A stretch of DNA of 64,000 nt from an uncultured Bacteroidia bacterium (GCA_903907075.1 CAIVMQ010000111.1:51466-115465), one strand, 5' to 3'. Counted from the stretch's first letter, positions 17,675 through 26,617 are shown. Numbers and translations: made by a program. The notes: generated by a model from the letters alone, not told the origin.

Positions 17675-18045
17675 TATTTATTCTTTACCGGTTTTGCCTT
17701 TACCATAACACGTCCATTAGGAGTGTCAGTACCCCCTTCCATTAAACCATCTTGTACCTTAAGCTCCAGCGTGATATCGGTATTCTCAACTTCGAATTTT
17801 AATGTTAGCATGCCCTCATTATAATTAACGCCCGGGATCTCGATCGTTTGTCCATCAATCGTAAATTCGCCGGTAAGTTTCTTTTCCACCTCCTTAAGAT
17901 TTAATGTCCCAGTATCGTAAGGCTGAGGAGCTGTTGGAGCCGAAAATTCCCATAGCCCAAGTATTTTTTGATACCCTTTAACATCAGCATAGGTAGAAAA
18001 AGTTGCAAGTAACAGCAACGAAAAAAGCAAAACTTTGATTTTCAT
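17674..18045 (-). CDS. Small exported beta-rich protein
   Basis: 123-residue protein with a clear signal peptide (MKIKVLLFSLLLLATFSTYA, cleavage likely after Ala20). There is no lipobox Cys, so it should be periplasmic or secreted. The mature part has alternating hydrophobic and polar stretches such as KLTGEFTIDGQTIEIPGV and MLTLKFEVENTDITLELKV, ending in a basic tail. The pattern resembles small lipocalin-like or extracellular beta-barrel/sandwich proteins, but I do not recognise a family. It is convergent with rfbB and stands 51 bases downstream of the transposase gene. Confidence 0.7.
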   Translation of the reverse strand: MKIKVLLFSLLLLATFSTYADVKGYQKILGLWEFSAPTAPQPYDTGTLNLKEVEKKLTGEFTIDGQTIEIPGVNYNEGMLTLKFEVENTDITLELKVQDGLMEGGTDTPNGRVMVKAKPVKNK

Positions 18046-18096
18046 AGTTCAATTAGTTAGAATATATTGGTTGATGAAAGAACCAGACAAATCTAC

Positions 18097-18555
18097 TTAT
18101 TCCTCATCAAAAAGCGAACTCTCTTTATAGGGTAAATGATGAAAATCCAGAAACTCAGTATATTCTTCGCGAAAAGATTTTCGCCAATGATATTGTTCCT
18201 GATTCTGAATATATAGCAAGGTACTATCTAGCTGAGATCTGCTTATCGAATAGGCAGCAAATCCATCCGACCAGCTAAACGAACGCAGCGGCTCAAAGTT
18301 TTGCCGAAGCCAGGTTGTTGAGCTAAGCTTTAAGGGGATGATTGCAGATTCGATTGATAACTTAGCGGGAATTGCGAGTAAGAAATGGATGTGATTCTCA
18401 GTCCCTCCAAGTGCAACCAGGCTAGTCCCTTTAGACTTTGCTACGGCAGTGAGATAGGTCGAGAGCTGGCTTCGAATCTCGGCGGTAAGAAAATTCTTTT
18501 GCCGGGAAGTTCCAATTACAACATGGATAAGACAACTGATGAACTCTTTGGACAT
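18097..18555 (-). CDS. Single-gene IS200/RAYT-type Y1 transposase
   Basis: HUH-superfamily single-strand transposase of 152 residues. The metal-binding HUH motif is NHIHFLL and the nucleophile Tyr is in LLYIQNQEQYHWRKSF, preceded by the typical WSDGFAAYSISRSQLD. All catalytic elements are intact. It is alone: no tnpB, no accessory gene, and I see no subterminal hairpins of the IS200 kind in the 51 bases after or the 145 bases before it. This makes a REP-associated (RAYT-like) or domesticated transposase as likely as a whole insertion sequence. REP-like palindromes occur elsewhere in the window (63791-63883). Confidence 0.88.
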   Translation of the reverse strand: MSKEFISCLIHVVIGTSRQKNFLTAEIRSQLSTYLTAVAKSKGTSLVALGGTENHIHFLLAIPAKLSIESAIIPLKLSSTTWLRQNFEPLRSFSWSDGFAAYSISRSQLDSTLLYIQNQEQYHWRKSFREEYTEFLDFHHLPYKESSLFDEE

Positions 18556-18700
18556 TGGTTCTAAGATTTATTAGTTGAGATAAAAACCTGTTGAAATATG
18601 TTATTCGAGATCCGATGGTTTAACTAGGATGAAGATACAAAGAAATAACAGAATCCCATAAAGTAATGATGCGATCTAAATTTAGAATCGTAAAGGGGTA

Positions 18701-19330
18701 TTATTGAGCAGCATTGATTACGTACTTCCCATCGATAAGTCTAAACCCTATTCTCTCGAGATACTCATTATGCTCCTTACTTTGTGGTTCGATATAGATC
18801 TGACGATACCCCAAAAAATCGATGCAGCGTAATTCGCATTGATAAAATGTTCTGGCAAGCTGTGAATTACGGTACTTAGGCACCATATAATCAATGCAAA
18901 TTCGCAGTGTCTCCTCATCTCTGATCTCAGCAATAACAAGTCCTACAGTTTCCATATTTGAAAATAACAAAGCCACAAGAAACTCCTCTTCAATTTTAAA
19001 ATCAAAACGAGGAAAATAGTTCGCTATATCCTTTTTATAATAGCTAAGAAAATAATTTAAATAATTATCATCCCGATCGGGAATAAGGAGGACCTCTATA
19101 GTTCTATTTTTTTCGAGATTTTGACGCAATCGGTATACGTTTACTACGACAGCTATTAGCGCTGAACCTGCAAGAAAATAGGATTTAACGACGAGCCCTC
19201 CGATAAAAAAACCGCTGATTAATAGTATATAATATGGCCAGCCTTTAATACCCGGCTTGACCCAAAAACTAAAGACAAGGAGTACAAAAGCAATAAAAAC
19301 ATAATATAGACTAATCCAATTATTAATCAT
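18701..19330 (-). CDS. Membrane protein with C-terminal GNAT-like acyltransferase domain
   Basis: 209 residues from the ATG at 19330 (MINNWISLYYVFIAF); another ATG is six bases upstream. Three hydrophobic segments (about 5-22, 30-46 and 48-63) are followed by a soluble domain. From about residue 115 the sequence looks like a GNAT fold: ETVGLVIAEIRDEETLRICI, then DYMVPKYRNSQLARTFYQ where the acetyl-CoA loop is expected, and a terminal EYLERIGFRLIDGKYVI. The classical RxxGxG/A pyrophosphate loop is not clear, so catalysis is uncertain. Membrane-GNAT fusions occur in Bacteroidota, but the substrate is unknown. Upstream it is divergent from the 19490 gene. Confidence 0.65.
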   Translation of the reverse strand: MINNWISLYYVFIAFVLLVFSFWVKPGIKGWPYYILLISGFFIGGLVVKSYFLAGSALIAVVVNVYRLRQNLEKNRTIEVLLIPDRDDNYLNYFLSYYKKDIANYFPRFDFKIEEEFLVALLFSNMETVGLVIAEIRDEETLRICIDYMVPKYRNSQLARTFYQCELRCIDFLGYRQIYIEPQSKEHNEYLERIGFRLIDGKYVINAAQ

Positions 19331-19454
19331 TTCCATATCACCCGAACAAAGAAAAACGGTTTTTGTTTAAATTTTATCAAAATCTGCACCTTATTATCTT
19401 GATTTAACTTTAAGTAACCCGAAAAAGGTTAGCATCTTTTAACCTTTTAAAATA

Positions 19455-19483
19455 TTGAAAATGAACCATTCTTGTTAAATTTG
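19455..19483 (+). promoter_or_regulatory. Promoter just before the 19490 membrane protein gene
   Basis: TTG at 19455-19457, 18 bases, TAAATTTG at 19476-19483. The ATG at 19490 begins only six bases after the element, close to where transcription would start, so the mRNA may be leaderless. Confidence 0.5.
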
Positions 19484-19489
19484 TAGGGT

Positions 19490-19996
19490 ATGGAATATAT
19501 CCTAAAATTTGCCAGCGTTATAATGGTTGCCAGTATAAAATATTTTTGGGCAACACCTTACTCCTTTGGCCTAAGTCTTACGATATGGGAGACGCTCCTC
19601 TTCATTCAGGCTGGAGGAATATTAGGATTTTTGTTCTATTATTATTTCTTTGGCTTTCTTTTCAAAGAGATCAAATTACTTTGGCCTATCGTATATTCGT
19701 TTACCCCTGTACTCTTTAAGGTTCGATTTGAGATGTGGCTTATTCGCCATCGATTAAAGCGAAACAATTCAAGGAAGTTCACCCACCGAAATAAGATAAT
19801 CGTAAAAATGCGTCAGCGTTTTGGTATTTGGGGCATTGTTATTTTGTCTCCAGTGATCTTATCGATTCCCGTAGGTGCCCTATTGGGGAATAAATATTTC
19901 AAACATAATCATCACTTTATACCCTATATGATTCTCTCTATTGTAATCTGGGGAGTCGTTTCAGTAACCCTCTTTGGCACCTTTATGCACCCTTAG
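19490..19996 (+). CDS. Small polytopic membrane protein
   Basis: 168 residues with four likely membrane segments (about 5-20, 28-60, 110-130 and 145-165) and a very basic cytoplasmic loop between the second and third (RHRLKRNNSRKFTHRNKII). The motif FGIWGIVILSPVILSIPVGA followed by LLGNKYF recalls the re-entrant loop regions of DedA/SNARE-associated or small multidrug-export proteins (YqaA-like), but the match is from general pattern only. Function unknown. The stop codon overlaps that of the convergent helical-repeat gene (TTAG shared at 19993-19996). Confidence 0.7.
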   Translation: MEYILKFASVIMVASIKYFWATPYSFGLSLTIWETLLFIQAGGILGFLFYYYFFGFLFKEIKLLWPIVYSFTPVLFKVRFEMWLIRHRLKRNNSRKFTHRNKIIVKMRQRFGIWGIVILSPVILSIPVGALLGNKYFKHNHHFIPYMILSIVIWGVVSVTLFGTFMHP

Positions 19997-20544
19997 TACC
20001 GGAGTTGTCGAAGTAATCGAATCGACCTATTTCTGAAGCCTGCCGAACTCTCTTCTTCCAAAAGACGCTCAATCACTGCAATAAGTTCTCCCTTTAGTTC
20101 CGGCATTAGACGGGTCAAATTAAAAAGCAGTTGCATGGCATTTACCCGCACTGCCACGGGTTCACTTGAGTCAATTAATTCATAGCTCCGGTTAATAATC
20201 GCTCCCAGTGAATTCTCCGGAAGCCTGTATTGGCAAAGAATCCGAGAGAGGTGTCGCAGTAAGGAGCTATTTCTGCTGGAGAGAAACAAGGAAATAAGCA
20301 TTGGCAATTTATCGGCAAGTAAGTGAGGCGAAATTTCTGATACATGATCAATAATCCAGCCGCAGCGCCATGCCAAGCGATAGTCATCTAATCCGATAAG
20401 GCGAAGAAGGTTTGCCAATATCCGAGGGTCGGCTAGAACCTGCTTCTCCCAATAATCGAAATCTTGAAGTCCGGTATTATAAATCGCGTCCCGGAATAAC
20501 CCTGCTTCACAATCATTTAGCAATTCGATCCCTGAGGTAATCAT
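19993..20544 (-). CDS. HEAT-like helical repeat protein overlapping ppk
   Basis: 183-residue, wholly helical-looking protein without signal peptide or membrane segment. Successive segments of about 35 residues begin with patterns such as DPRILANLLRLIGLDDYRLA, LADKLPMLISLFLSS and VAVRVNAMQLLFNLTRLMPE, which resemble HEAT/ARM repeats used for protein binding. Its ATG (20542-20544) lies inside the last codons of ppk, giving a 32-base overlap in another frame, so the two are almost certainly cotranscribed and may be translationally coupled. A role with polyphosphate kinase is an inference from this arrangement only. Confidence 0.75.
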   Translation of the reverse strand: MITSGIELLNDCEAGLFRDAIYNTGLQDFDYWEKQVLADPRILANLLRLIGLDDYRLAWRCGWIIDHVSEISPHLLADKLPMLISLFLSSRNSSLLRHLSRILCQYRLPENSLGAIINRSYELIDSSEPVAVRVNAMQLLFNLTRLMPELKGELIAVIERLLEEESSAGFRNRSIRLLRQLRY

Positions 20545-22555
20545 AAAATGCTAACTGAGACTTTAGCTGCGGTTTCTGATCCTTATTCTTTATGATATTT
20601 GTTAAATCGTTATCCAATATACGGGCCGACGAATTATCATTCCACTGTAAATTAAAAAAATCAATCAGCTCTTTTCTGATCTCCGGGTCATAGATCGGCA
20701 CTGCGACTTCCACCCTACGGTCAAGATTTCGAGTCATAAAATCTGACGAAGAGATATACACTTTTTCATTGCCGCCATTGTGGAAATAAAATAAACGTGA
20801 GTGCTCCAAATAACGATCAATCAATCCAATGGCGGGTACATTCATCTTGCCATCTACCGAGGAGGTAAACATCGAAAACATCCCTCTAATATTTAAACGA
20901 ACATCAACCCCGCATTTAGCCGCCTCCTCGATCTTGCCAATAATCTCAGCATCTACCATATTGTTACATTTAAAATAGATGCGTGCGTCAAGACCGGCTT
21001 TGGCATTGGTAATCTCGTGCTTTATCATCGCAACAAGTTTTGAACGCATGGTAAATGGGGAGACTAAAAGATGTTGGAATCTGGGTATCTTATAATTCTG
21101 ATCAAAAAAATCAAAAACACGTGTTACCTCACGCGTAATATTTAGATCGGCAGTGCATAAAAGTTGATCCGAAAAGACTTTTGAGGTTAACTCATTGAAA
21201 TTACCGGTTCCTACAAGGGCATATTTCTTCGAATCTTTATCCTCCTTGCGGGTGATTAAACAGAGTTTGGAATGAACCTTTAGTCCCGGAACACCAAGTA
21301 TTACCTTCACATTCTCTTTATTGAGCATATTACCATATTCAATATTATCCTGTTCATTGAATCGTGCCCGAAGCTCAAGAACGACAGTTACTTTTTTCCC
21401 ATTACGGGCAGCATTAATCAGCGCATTTATAATGTGGGAATTACGTGCCATGCGATAGCAAGTCATTTTTATCTCGGTTACTTTAGGGTCGATAGAGACC
21501 TCTCGCAGCAAATCGACAAAATGGAAGAATGAGTGATAAGGAAAATGGAAAAGAATATCGCCTTTACTAATGCTATTCAAATAGGTTTGCCCATGCACAA
21601 TCTTAGTATGCTTAACAGGATTCATCGAATGATAATAAAGATGATCAGAACCTACCATAGGAAAACCCATAAAATCCTTGAAATTATGGATCCTGCTACC
21701 CGCAATTACCACATCCTCTTTCTTAAAGTTAAGTTTTGATAACAAAAACAAGAGGAGTGGATCGGGTATATCTTTCTCATGAACAAACCTTACAAGTGCG
21801 CTATTGCCACGTTTTACAATGCTTTTTGCCACCAGCTTAACATAGCTCTCAGCCACATCATCATCAAGATCAAGCTCTGCATCACGCGTTACCTTAAAAA
21901 TATAAGAGGAGATTTTATGATAACTAAACATGTAAAAGGTATCGTCAAGCTCATACCGAATAACATCCTCTAGTAACATAATATATGTTTTATCGTCCTG
22001 AGAGGGGATAATCAAAAACCTTGACAGCAGATCGGTAGGGACCTCGATAAGGGCATATTCCGATTTTTTATTCTTCTCCATATTAACAGCCAGATAAATG
22101 GCATCGTCGCTAAGAAGAGGCATTGGGTTCCCTTTTTTAAGGATTATGGGCATAATTCGTGGGCGAACCTCCCGTTTAAAGTAAAGGGTTACAAACTCTC
22201 CCTGGTCAGGAGTAAGCTGATTTTCATTCACTATAAAGATATTCTCAGTCGCAAGCTCACCCAGGATCTTGTTATAGATCTCCTCAAATTTCGTACTATG
22301 CTCAATAACAACCTCTTCAATTTGTGAAAGCACCTCGCGAGGATTACCACCTTCGGCAAGTGTTAGTTGTCCAACCATGGCCAACCGTCGAAGTATTGCT
22401 ACCCGAACGCGAAAAAATTCGTCGAGGTTATTGGAATAGATACCAAGAAATTTCAGGCGTTCAATAAGAGGAACTTCCTCTCTGGCAGCTTCCTGAAGAA
22501 GTCTTTCATTAAAAGCCAACCAACTAATCTCTTTACTTCTTAGTTTTAAACTCAT
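20513..22555 (-). CDS. ppk: Polyphosphate kinase 1
   Basis: PPK1 reversibly transfers the terminal phosphate of ATP to polyphosphate chains. Start placed at the ATG at 22555 (MSLKLRSKEISWLAFNERLL), giving 680 residues, the normal length; the open frame extends 15 codons further up but adds an unlikely leader. The N-domain begins ISWLAFNERLLQEA, the head domain follows, and the catalytic core has two phospholipase-D-like halves. The autophosphorylated His lies in LKVHSKLCLITR, followed by LVGTGNFNE, with the second region at YISSSDFMTRNLDRRVEV. The helical-repeat gene overlaps its 3' end. Polyphosphate serves storage and stress roles. Confidence 0.96.
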   Translation of the reverse strand: MSLKLRSKEISWLAFNERLLQEAAREEVPLIERLKFLGIYSNNLDEFFRVRVAILRRLAMVGQLTLAEGGNPREVLSQIEEVVIEHSTKFEEIYNKILGELATENIFIVNENQLTPDQGEFVTLYFKREVRPRIMPIILKKGNPMPLLSDDAIYLAVNMEKNKKSEYALIEVPTDLLSRFLIIPSQDDKTYIMLLEDVIRYELDDTFYMFSYHKISSYIFKVTRDAELDLDDDVAESYVKLVAKSIVKRGNSALVRFVHEKDIPDPLLLFLLSKLNFKKEDVVIAGSRIHNFKDFMGFPMVGSDHLYYHSMNPVKHTKIVHGQTYLNSISKGDILFHFPYHSFFHFVDLLREVSIDPKVTEIKMTCYRMARNSHIINALINAARNGKKVTVVLELRARFNEQDNIEYGNMLNKENVKVILGVPGLKVHSKLCLITRKEDKDSKKYALVGTGNFNELTSKVFSDQLLCTADLNITREVTRVFDFFDQNYKIPRFQHLLVSPFTMRSKLVAMIKHEITNAKAGLDARIYFKCNNMVDAEIIGKIEEAAKCGVDVRLNIRGMFSMFTSSVDGKMNVPAIGLIDRYLEHSRLFYFHNGGNEKVYISSSDFMTRNLDRRVEVAVPIYDPEIRKELIDFFNLQWNDNSSARILDNDLTNIIKNKDQKPQLKSQLAFYDYLRDRIAK

Positions 22556-22679
22556 CTGTATACTTTCAATATTATTCCCTAAAGGTAAAAAACATCGCAA
22601 AATAATACAATAACCTTTTAAGTAGTGTTCTAAACCAAATTTTAATGTAAATTTGATTTAGAAGTTACACGTAGGGTTT

Positions 22680-24911
22680 ATGACAGAAAAGGAGATTAGA
22701 GCTAAGTACACTGAAATTTGCAATCTGCTGTCAGGCAGAAAATTAAAACCTGCATTTGATCTGCTTGAGCGTCTGATCTCCGGAATCGGTTTGGGGGAGT
22801 TGATGGAGCAATACCGAACTTTAGAACAGAATTACAAGTATATGCTTCAATATACTGTTGAAGGGATTAACGATCCCGAGAGGCAAAAGATATATGAACA
22901 TTTATTAATCTCTACCTTTGAATTGGCAGACATTACATGTGAGAACTTGCGAATGAAGCACTCTGAGTCTGTCGAATATCAGAAAAAGCGTGGATTTACG
23001 AAACATTTTATCACCAATTTCGAAGGGTTCGCGCGCGAACTTGAGAACTTTTCAATTCATAAAGAGCTCCGGACATTACTTACCTCGCCATCTTCGGAGC
23101 CTGGCGATAGCAGGATCGAGGTTGACATTCATCTGCAGCGGATCTTTACTATTTTCTACCATTTCTGGTTCACAAATCGGCTCAGCGGTGAGGAGGCTCA
23201 GTTTATGAGCTCAATACTTAAAAATGAAGCAACCCCCTATTATGAAAAGTCGCTGCTCATTACCGGACTAACGCTAAGCCTAATGCGCTATTTTGATGAG
23301 CATAAACTCATTCTACTGTTTGAGGCCTACGAAGATCCGAATCTTGAGGTTAGTCAGCGTGCATTAATCGGACTCATTATAGGGATATATTACTATGATC
23401 AACGGATGCCTTTTTATCATGGGATAAACGGAAGATTGCAGATTTTAAATGAAGACCCCCGCTTCAGATCAAATTTTGAGCAAGCAATATTGCAGTTTAT
23501 CCGCAGCAAAGAGACCGAAAAGATCCAACGGAAACTTCAGGATGAGATCTTTCCTGAAATGATTAAATTAAGTCCCAATCTGCGTAATAAACTAAGTATT
23601 GAGAGTATGCTTGGGGAGGGATTAACGGAAGATAAAAATCCCGATTGGCAGGAGATCCTCAAGGACTCGCCGGGGTTAATGGGTAAGATGGAGGAGCTTA
23701 CAGAGATGCAACTCGAAGGGGCAGATGTATTTTTAAGCTCCTTTAGTATGCTTAAACAATATCCATTTTTCAGTGAATTGGCAAATTGGTTCTACCCTTT
23801 TACCCCCGAACATCCAGAAATTATACGCAATCCACTTAACAAGGAATCAGCCGATGATCTTCCATTTAATCAATTGATCATGAAGTCTCCAATGTTATGC
23901 AATTCAGATAAGTATTCCTTTTATTTCAGCATTATGAATATTCCGCCTGACTATAAACAGATGGTTTCTGATTCATTAAAAGCTGAGACTGAGCAGATGG
24001 AGGAGATGGGAAAAGATGGGCTTCTGTTAAATCCTGCTAAAAATTCCGGGATAATAATTAGCCAATATATCCGCGATCTCTATCGCTTCTTCAAGATTCA
24101 TCCGCAGCACGATAGTTTCGAGGATATCTTTGCCTGGTCGTTTGATTTTCACCACAAATTTGCCTTTGCCCCCTTATTAAGTGAGGATTTAAGAATACAA
24201 CGCAATATTGCCGAGTTTAACTTTGCCAAGAACTATTTCAAGGAGGCCGCTGAGCTTTTTGAACTCTTACTTCAGGTAAGCAACGACATTGAGCTTCTGC
24301 AGAAGTTAGCCTTCTGCTATCAGAAAATGGGGGACTATAAAAAGGCGCTTAGTTATTATCTTAAAGCTGATCTCTTTGACCAGAATAAGCTCTGGAATAC
24401 TAAAAAGATCGCATTGTGCTACCGCAATTTAAAGAAACCGGCAAAAGCTCTTGAGTATTATCAGTTATCGGAAATTCTTGAGTCTGATAACCTCTCACTT
24501 CAGATCTCAATCGGACAATGCCAAATGGAACTCAAACTTTATGAGGAGGCTTTAAAATCATACTTCAAGGTTGAATACCTCTCTCCGGGGAATAAAAAAA
24601 TCTGGAGACCAATTGGATGGTGCTCTTTCCTGCTCGGGAAAGTCTCGCAGGCAGAAAAATACTACGAAAGGCTAATCCCTGACCAGCCGAATAAATACGA
24701 TTTGCTCAATATGGGCCATGTTCAATGGTGCCTTGGTAACCGGAAGTCAGCCCTTGACTATTATAAAAGAAGCATTAACGATGCAGAGAGTTGTGAGAAT
24801 GATTTTATGGAAGCTTTTAATGAAGACCTTCCTAACCTTATCCGGCAAGGGGTGAATCCTGATGATGTACCTATCATGCTCGACCAATTAAGATATTCCC
24901 TCGAGGATTAA
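22680..24911 (+). CDS. Large cytoplasmic TPR protein
   Basis: 743 residues, no signal peptide, no membrane segment. The first two thirds are helical without a recognised motif (with an internal DEHKLILLFEAYEDPNLEVS that may be a HEAT-type unit). The C-terminal part (about 515-720) carries five to six tetratricopeptide repeats, for example FAKNYFKEAAELFELLLQVS, YQKMGDYKKALSYYLKADLF, RNLKKPAKALEYYQLSEILE and LGNRKSALDYYKRSINDAES. TPRs act in protein-protein scaffolding. It is divergent from ppk (124 bases between start codons, with TAAATTTG at 22648-22655 as a possible -7 element) and convergent with the PorP/SprF-like gene. Function unknown. Confidence 0.85.
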   Translation: MTEKEIRAKYTEICNLLSGRKLKPAFDLLERLISGIGLGELMEQYRTLEQNYKYMLQYTVEGINDPERQKIYEHLLISTFELADITCENLRMKHSESVEYQKKRGFTKHFITNFEGFARELENFSIHKELRTLLTSPSSEPGDSRIEVDIHLQRIFTIFYHFWFTNRLSGEEAQFMSSILKNEATPYYEKSLLITGLTLSLMRYFDEHKLILLFEAYEDPNLEVSQRALIGLIIGIYYYDQRMPFYHGINGRLQILNEDPRFRSNFEQAILQFIRSKETEKIQRKLQDEIFPEMIKLSPNLRNKLSIESMLGEGLTEDKNPDWQEILKDSPGLMGKMEELTEMQLEGADVFLSSFSMLKQYPFFSELANWFYPFTPEHPEIIRNPLNKESADDLPFNQLIMKSPMLCNSDKYSFYFSIMNIPPDYKQMVSDSLKAETEQMEEMGKDGLLLNPAKNSGIIISQYIRDLYRFFKIHPQHDSFEDIFAWSFDFHHKFAFAPLLSEDLRIQRNIAEFNFAKNYFKEAAELFELLLQVSNDIELLQKLAFCYQKMGDYKKALSYYLKADLFDQNKLWNTKKIALCYRNLKKPAKALEYYQLSEILESDNLSLQISIGQCQMELKLYEEALKSYFKVEYLSPGNKKIWRPIGWCSFLLGKVSQAEKYYERLIPDQPNKYDLLNMGHVQWCLGNRKSALDYYKRSINDAESCENDFMEAFNEDLPNLIRQGVNPDDVPIMLDQLRYSLED

Positions 24912-24946
24912 TTCGCAATTTAAATCATTAGCTGCAGGCAGCCTGA

Positions 24947-25894
24947 TTAAAAATACCTTGGGTTAAGACGTTGTCCACGTCGCACGGAGACAAAATCATA
25001 GCTGATTAGGAACTCATGGGTTCCTGAACTAACTTGAGTAGGGTGGAATGTTGTCTTATCGTAGGAGTAACCAAATTTTAACTGAGGATTGACATTGAAT
25101 TGAAAGATTAATCCAACAGAGTTCTTCATCCGGTAAGTTGCCCCCACCCAGACCTTGTCATAAAGCAAGAAGCTTGCCGTAAAATCGGTGTAAGATGGTG
25201 TCCGTTCTGCCCATCTGTAGAGAACAGTAGGTTTGAATTTAAGCAGATCATTGATAAAAAATACGTAACCGGCCATTCCATAAATATGGAGTACCTCGCG
25301 GTAAATATTTGTACCATCCTGGCTTTGCATATTATTTTTAATCACTTTAGGTGAAGAGGCACCCAGAAAAAAGCGATCGTTATGCCACATAATTCCCAAA
25401 CCCATATTAGGTAGAAACTTAAAATTGACATCGTAGGCAAAGACCCTATCGGGAGAGTCCCAGATCTCCAGGTCAGTAAGATTGGCCTGATAGAGGTTAA
25501 AGCCCCCTTTAATACCGAATGACAGATATTGGTTATCAACGATTCTGACCCTAAAAGCATAATCAACATAAACCCCATTTTGCCTGATCGGCCCCCACTT
25601 ATCATTTACAATGGATACTCCAAGACCGACATTGTATTTATTTAAAGGGCCACTAATGGTCAGCGAGTTGGTGTTTGGAGCCCCCTCGAATCCGATCCAT
25701 TGTGCTCGGGAAATACCTGTAAAATTTAAGGATCCTGATATCCCCGCATAGGCAGGTTGAATCGTGAGCAAGTTATTCATATATTGGGTATAGACAGGAT
25801 CTTGCTGTGCATAACCAGCCAATGTCGTTCCGAAAAAAAGGCTCAGGATAAAAACTACTACACGGGTTAATACTATGTTTTTAATTTTTCTCAA
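24947..25894 (-). CDS. PorP/SprF-family type IX secretion-associated outer membrane protein
   Basis: Outer-membrane beta-barrel protein of the PorP/SprF family, which accompanies type IX secretion and binds or anchors specific surface proteins. The mature part begins QQDPVYTQYMNNLLTIQPAY, the family hallmark, then runs as amphipathic beta strands and ends SYDFVSVRRGQRLNPRYF. A signal peptide (RKIKNIVLTRVVVFILSLFF, cleaved near YAQ) precedes it. No in-frame ATG exists; the best start is a TTG at 25892-25894, because the longer TTG at 25915 lies inside a TACATTTG -7 element. Family members often sit beside the surface protein they serve, yet here none is adjacent. Confidence 0.9.
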   Translation of the reverse strand: MRKIKNIVLTRVVVFILSLFFGTTLAGYAQQDPVYTQYMNNLLTIQPAYAGISGSLNFTGISRAQWIGFEGAPNTNSLTISGPLNKYNVGLGVSIVNDKWGPIRQNGVYVDYAFRVRIVDNQYLSFGIKGGFNLYQANLTDLEIWDSPDRVFAYDVNFKFLPNMGLGIMWHNDRFFLGASSPKVIKNNMQSQDGTNIYREVLHIYGMAGYVFFINDLLKFKPTVLYRWAERTPSYTDFTASFLLYDKVWVGATYRMKNSVGLIFQFNVNPQLKFGYSYDKTTFHPTQVSSGTHEFLISYDFVSVRRGQRLNPRYF

Positions 25895-25912
25895 GACAAA
25901 AACTTTATATAT

Positions 25913-25920
25913 CAAATGTA
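25913..25920 (-). promoter_or_regulatory. -7 element for the PorP/SprF-like gene
   Basis: TACATTTG on the minus strand, exact TAnnTTTG, ending 18 bases before the TTG start at 25894. A good -33 TTG is not seen at the usual spacing. Confidence 0.4.
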
Positions 25921-26059
25921 GTACAAAAATCGTTCAGTTAATCTTGCTCAGACGCATTGCTCATGCGCAAAAAAGTTAAATCAAATACTTAGCAGTTTAT
26001 TATTTCGTAATAAATCAAAAATTATTAGCTCCCTTTGGGTATTGCACGAACTAAAATTA

Positions 26060-26098
26060 AGCAGGGATCACTTCAACAAAATTGAAGTGATCCCTGCT
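26060..26098 (-). terminator. Strong terminator after gcvH
   Basis: A perfect 17-base inverted repeat (AGCAGGGATCACTTCAA with its complement) around a 5-base loop CAAAA. Read on the minus strand it is followed by TAATTTTAGTT. It lies 71 bases after the gcvH stop and should isolate gcvH from the PorP/SprF-like gene. Confidence 0.8.
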
Positions 26099-26169
26099 GT
26101 TAATACGATTCTTTCAGCCAATGAACAGAGTTCTATTCAGACACTCTTTTAAGGCCAGATAAAATATGA

Positions 26170-26550
26170 TTATTCTGAAATCATCGATTTATAATCATCT
26201 GCCGATAGCAATTGATCTAATTCTGATGGGTTAGTCATTTTAATCTTTACGAGCCATCCGTCGCCGTAAGGATCATTATTGACTAGTTCTGCAGCGTCAG
26301 CTAAGGCCTCATTCATCTCAAGGATCACTCCAGAGACAGGCATAAACAGATCAGAAACTGTCTTTACCGCTTCAATAGTTCCAAAAATATCCTCTTTGGC
26401 CAAGGTCTCACCTACGGTTTCAATCTCGAGATAGACAATATCACCTAATTCGCCCTGAGCGAAATCGGTTATTCCAATAAATGCAGAATCACCTTCAACA
26501 CGAATCCATTCGTGCTCCTTGGTAAATTTTAAATCTGATGGGATATTCAT
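26170..26550 (-). CDS. gcvH: Glycine cleavage system H protein
   Basis: Lipoyl carrier protein of the glycine cleavage complex, shuttling the aminomethyl group between the P, T and L proteins. At 126 residues it has the normal size. The start [19 protein letters not shown] and the lipoyl-lysine region [19 protein letters not shown] (Lys about 63) are diagnostic, and [16 protein letters not shown] closes the fold. The other gcv genes are not in the window. A TATTTTTG -7 element lies at 26585-26592. In some other Bacteroidota gcvH sits near type IX genes such as sprA; here its next neighbour is the PorP/SprF-like gene, separated by a strong terminator. Confidence 0.96.
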   Translation of the reverse strand: MNIPSDLKFTKEHEWIRVEGDSAFIGITDFAQGELGDIVYLEIETVGETLAKEDIFGTIEAVKTVSDLFMPVSGVILEMNEALADAAELVNNDPYGDGWLVKIKMTNPSELDQLLSADDYKSMISE

Positions 26551-26584
26551 TGATTATGTTTTTAATGTGTCTGTTTTAATGGTT

Positions 26585-26617
26585 CAAAAATACGATTAAT
26601 TAGGGTTTAAAAACCAA
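26585..26617 (-). promoter_or_regulatory. Probable gcvH promoter
   Basis: Minus strand: TTG (26615-26617), 22 bases, TATTTTTG (26585-26592), 34 bases before the ATG at 26550. The -7 element is exact; spacing is one base longer than usual. Confidence 0.4.
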
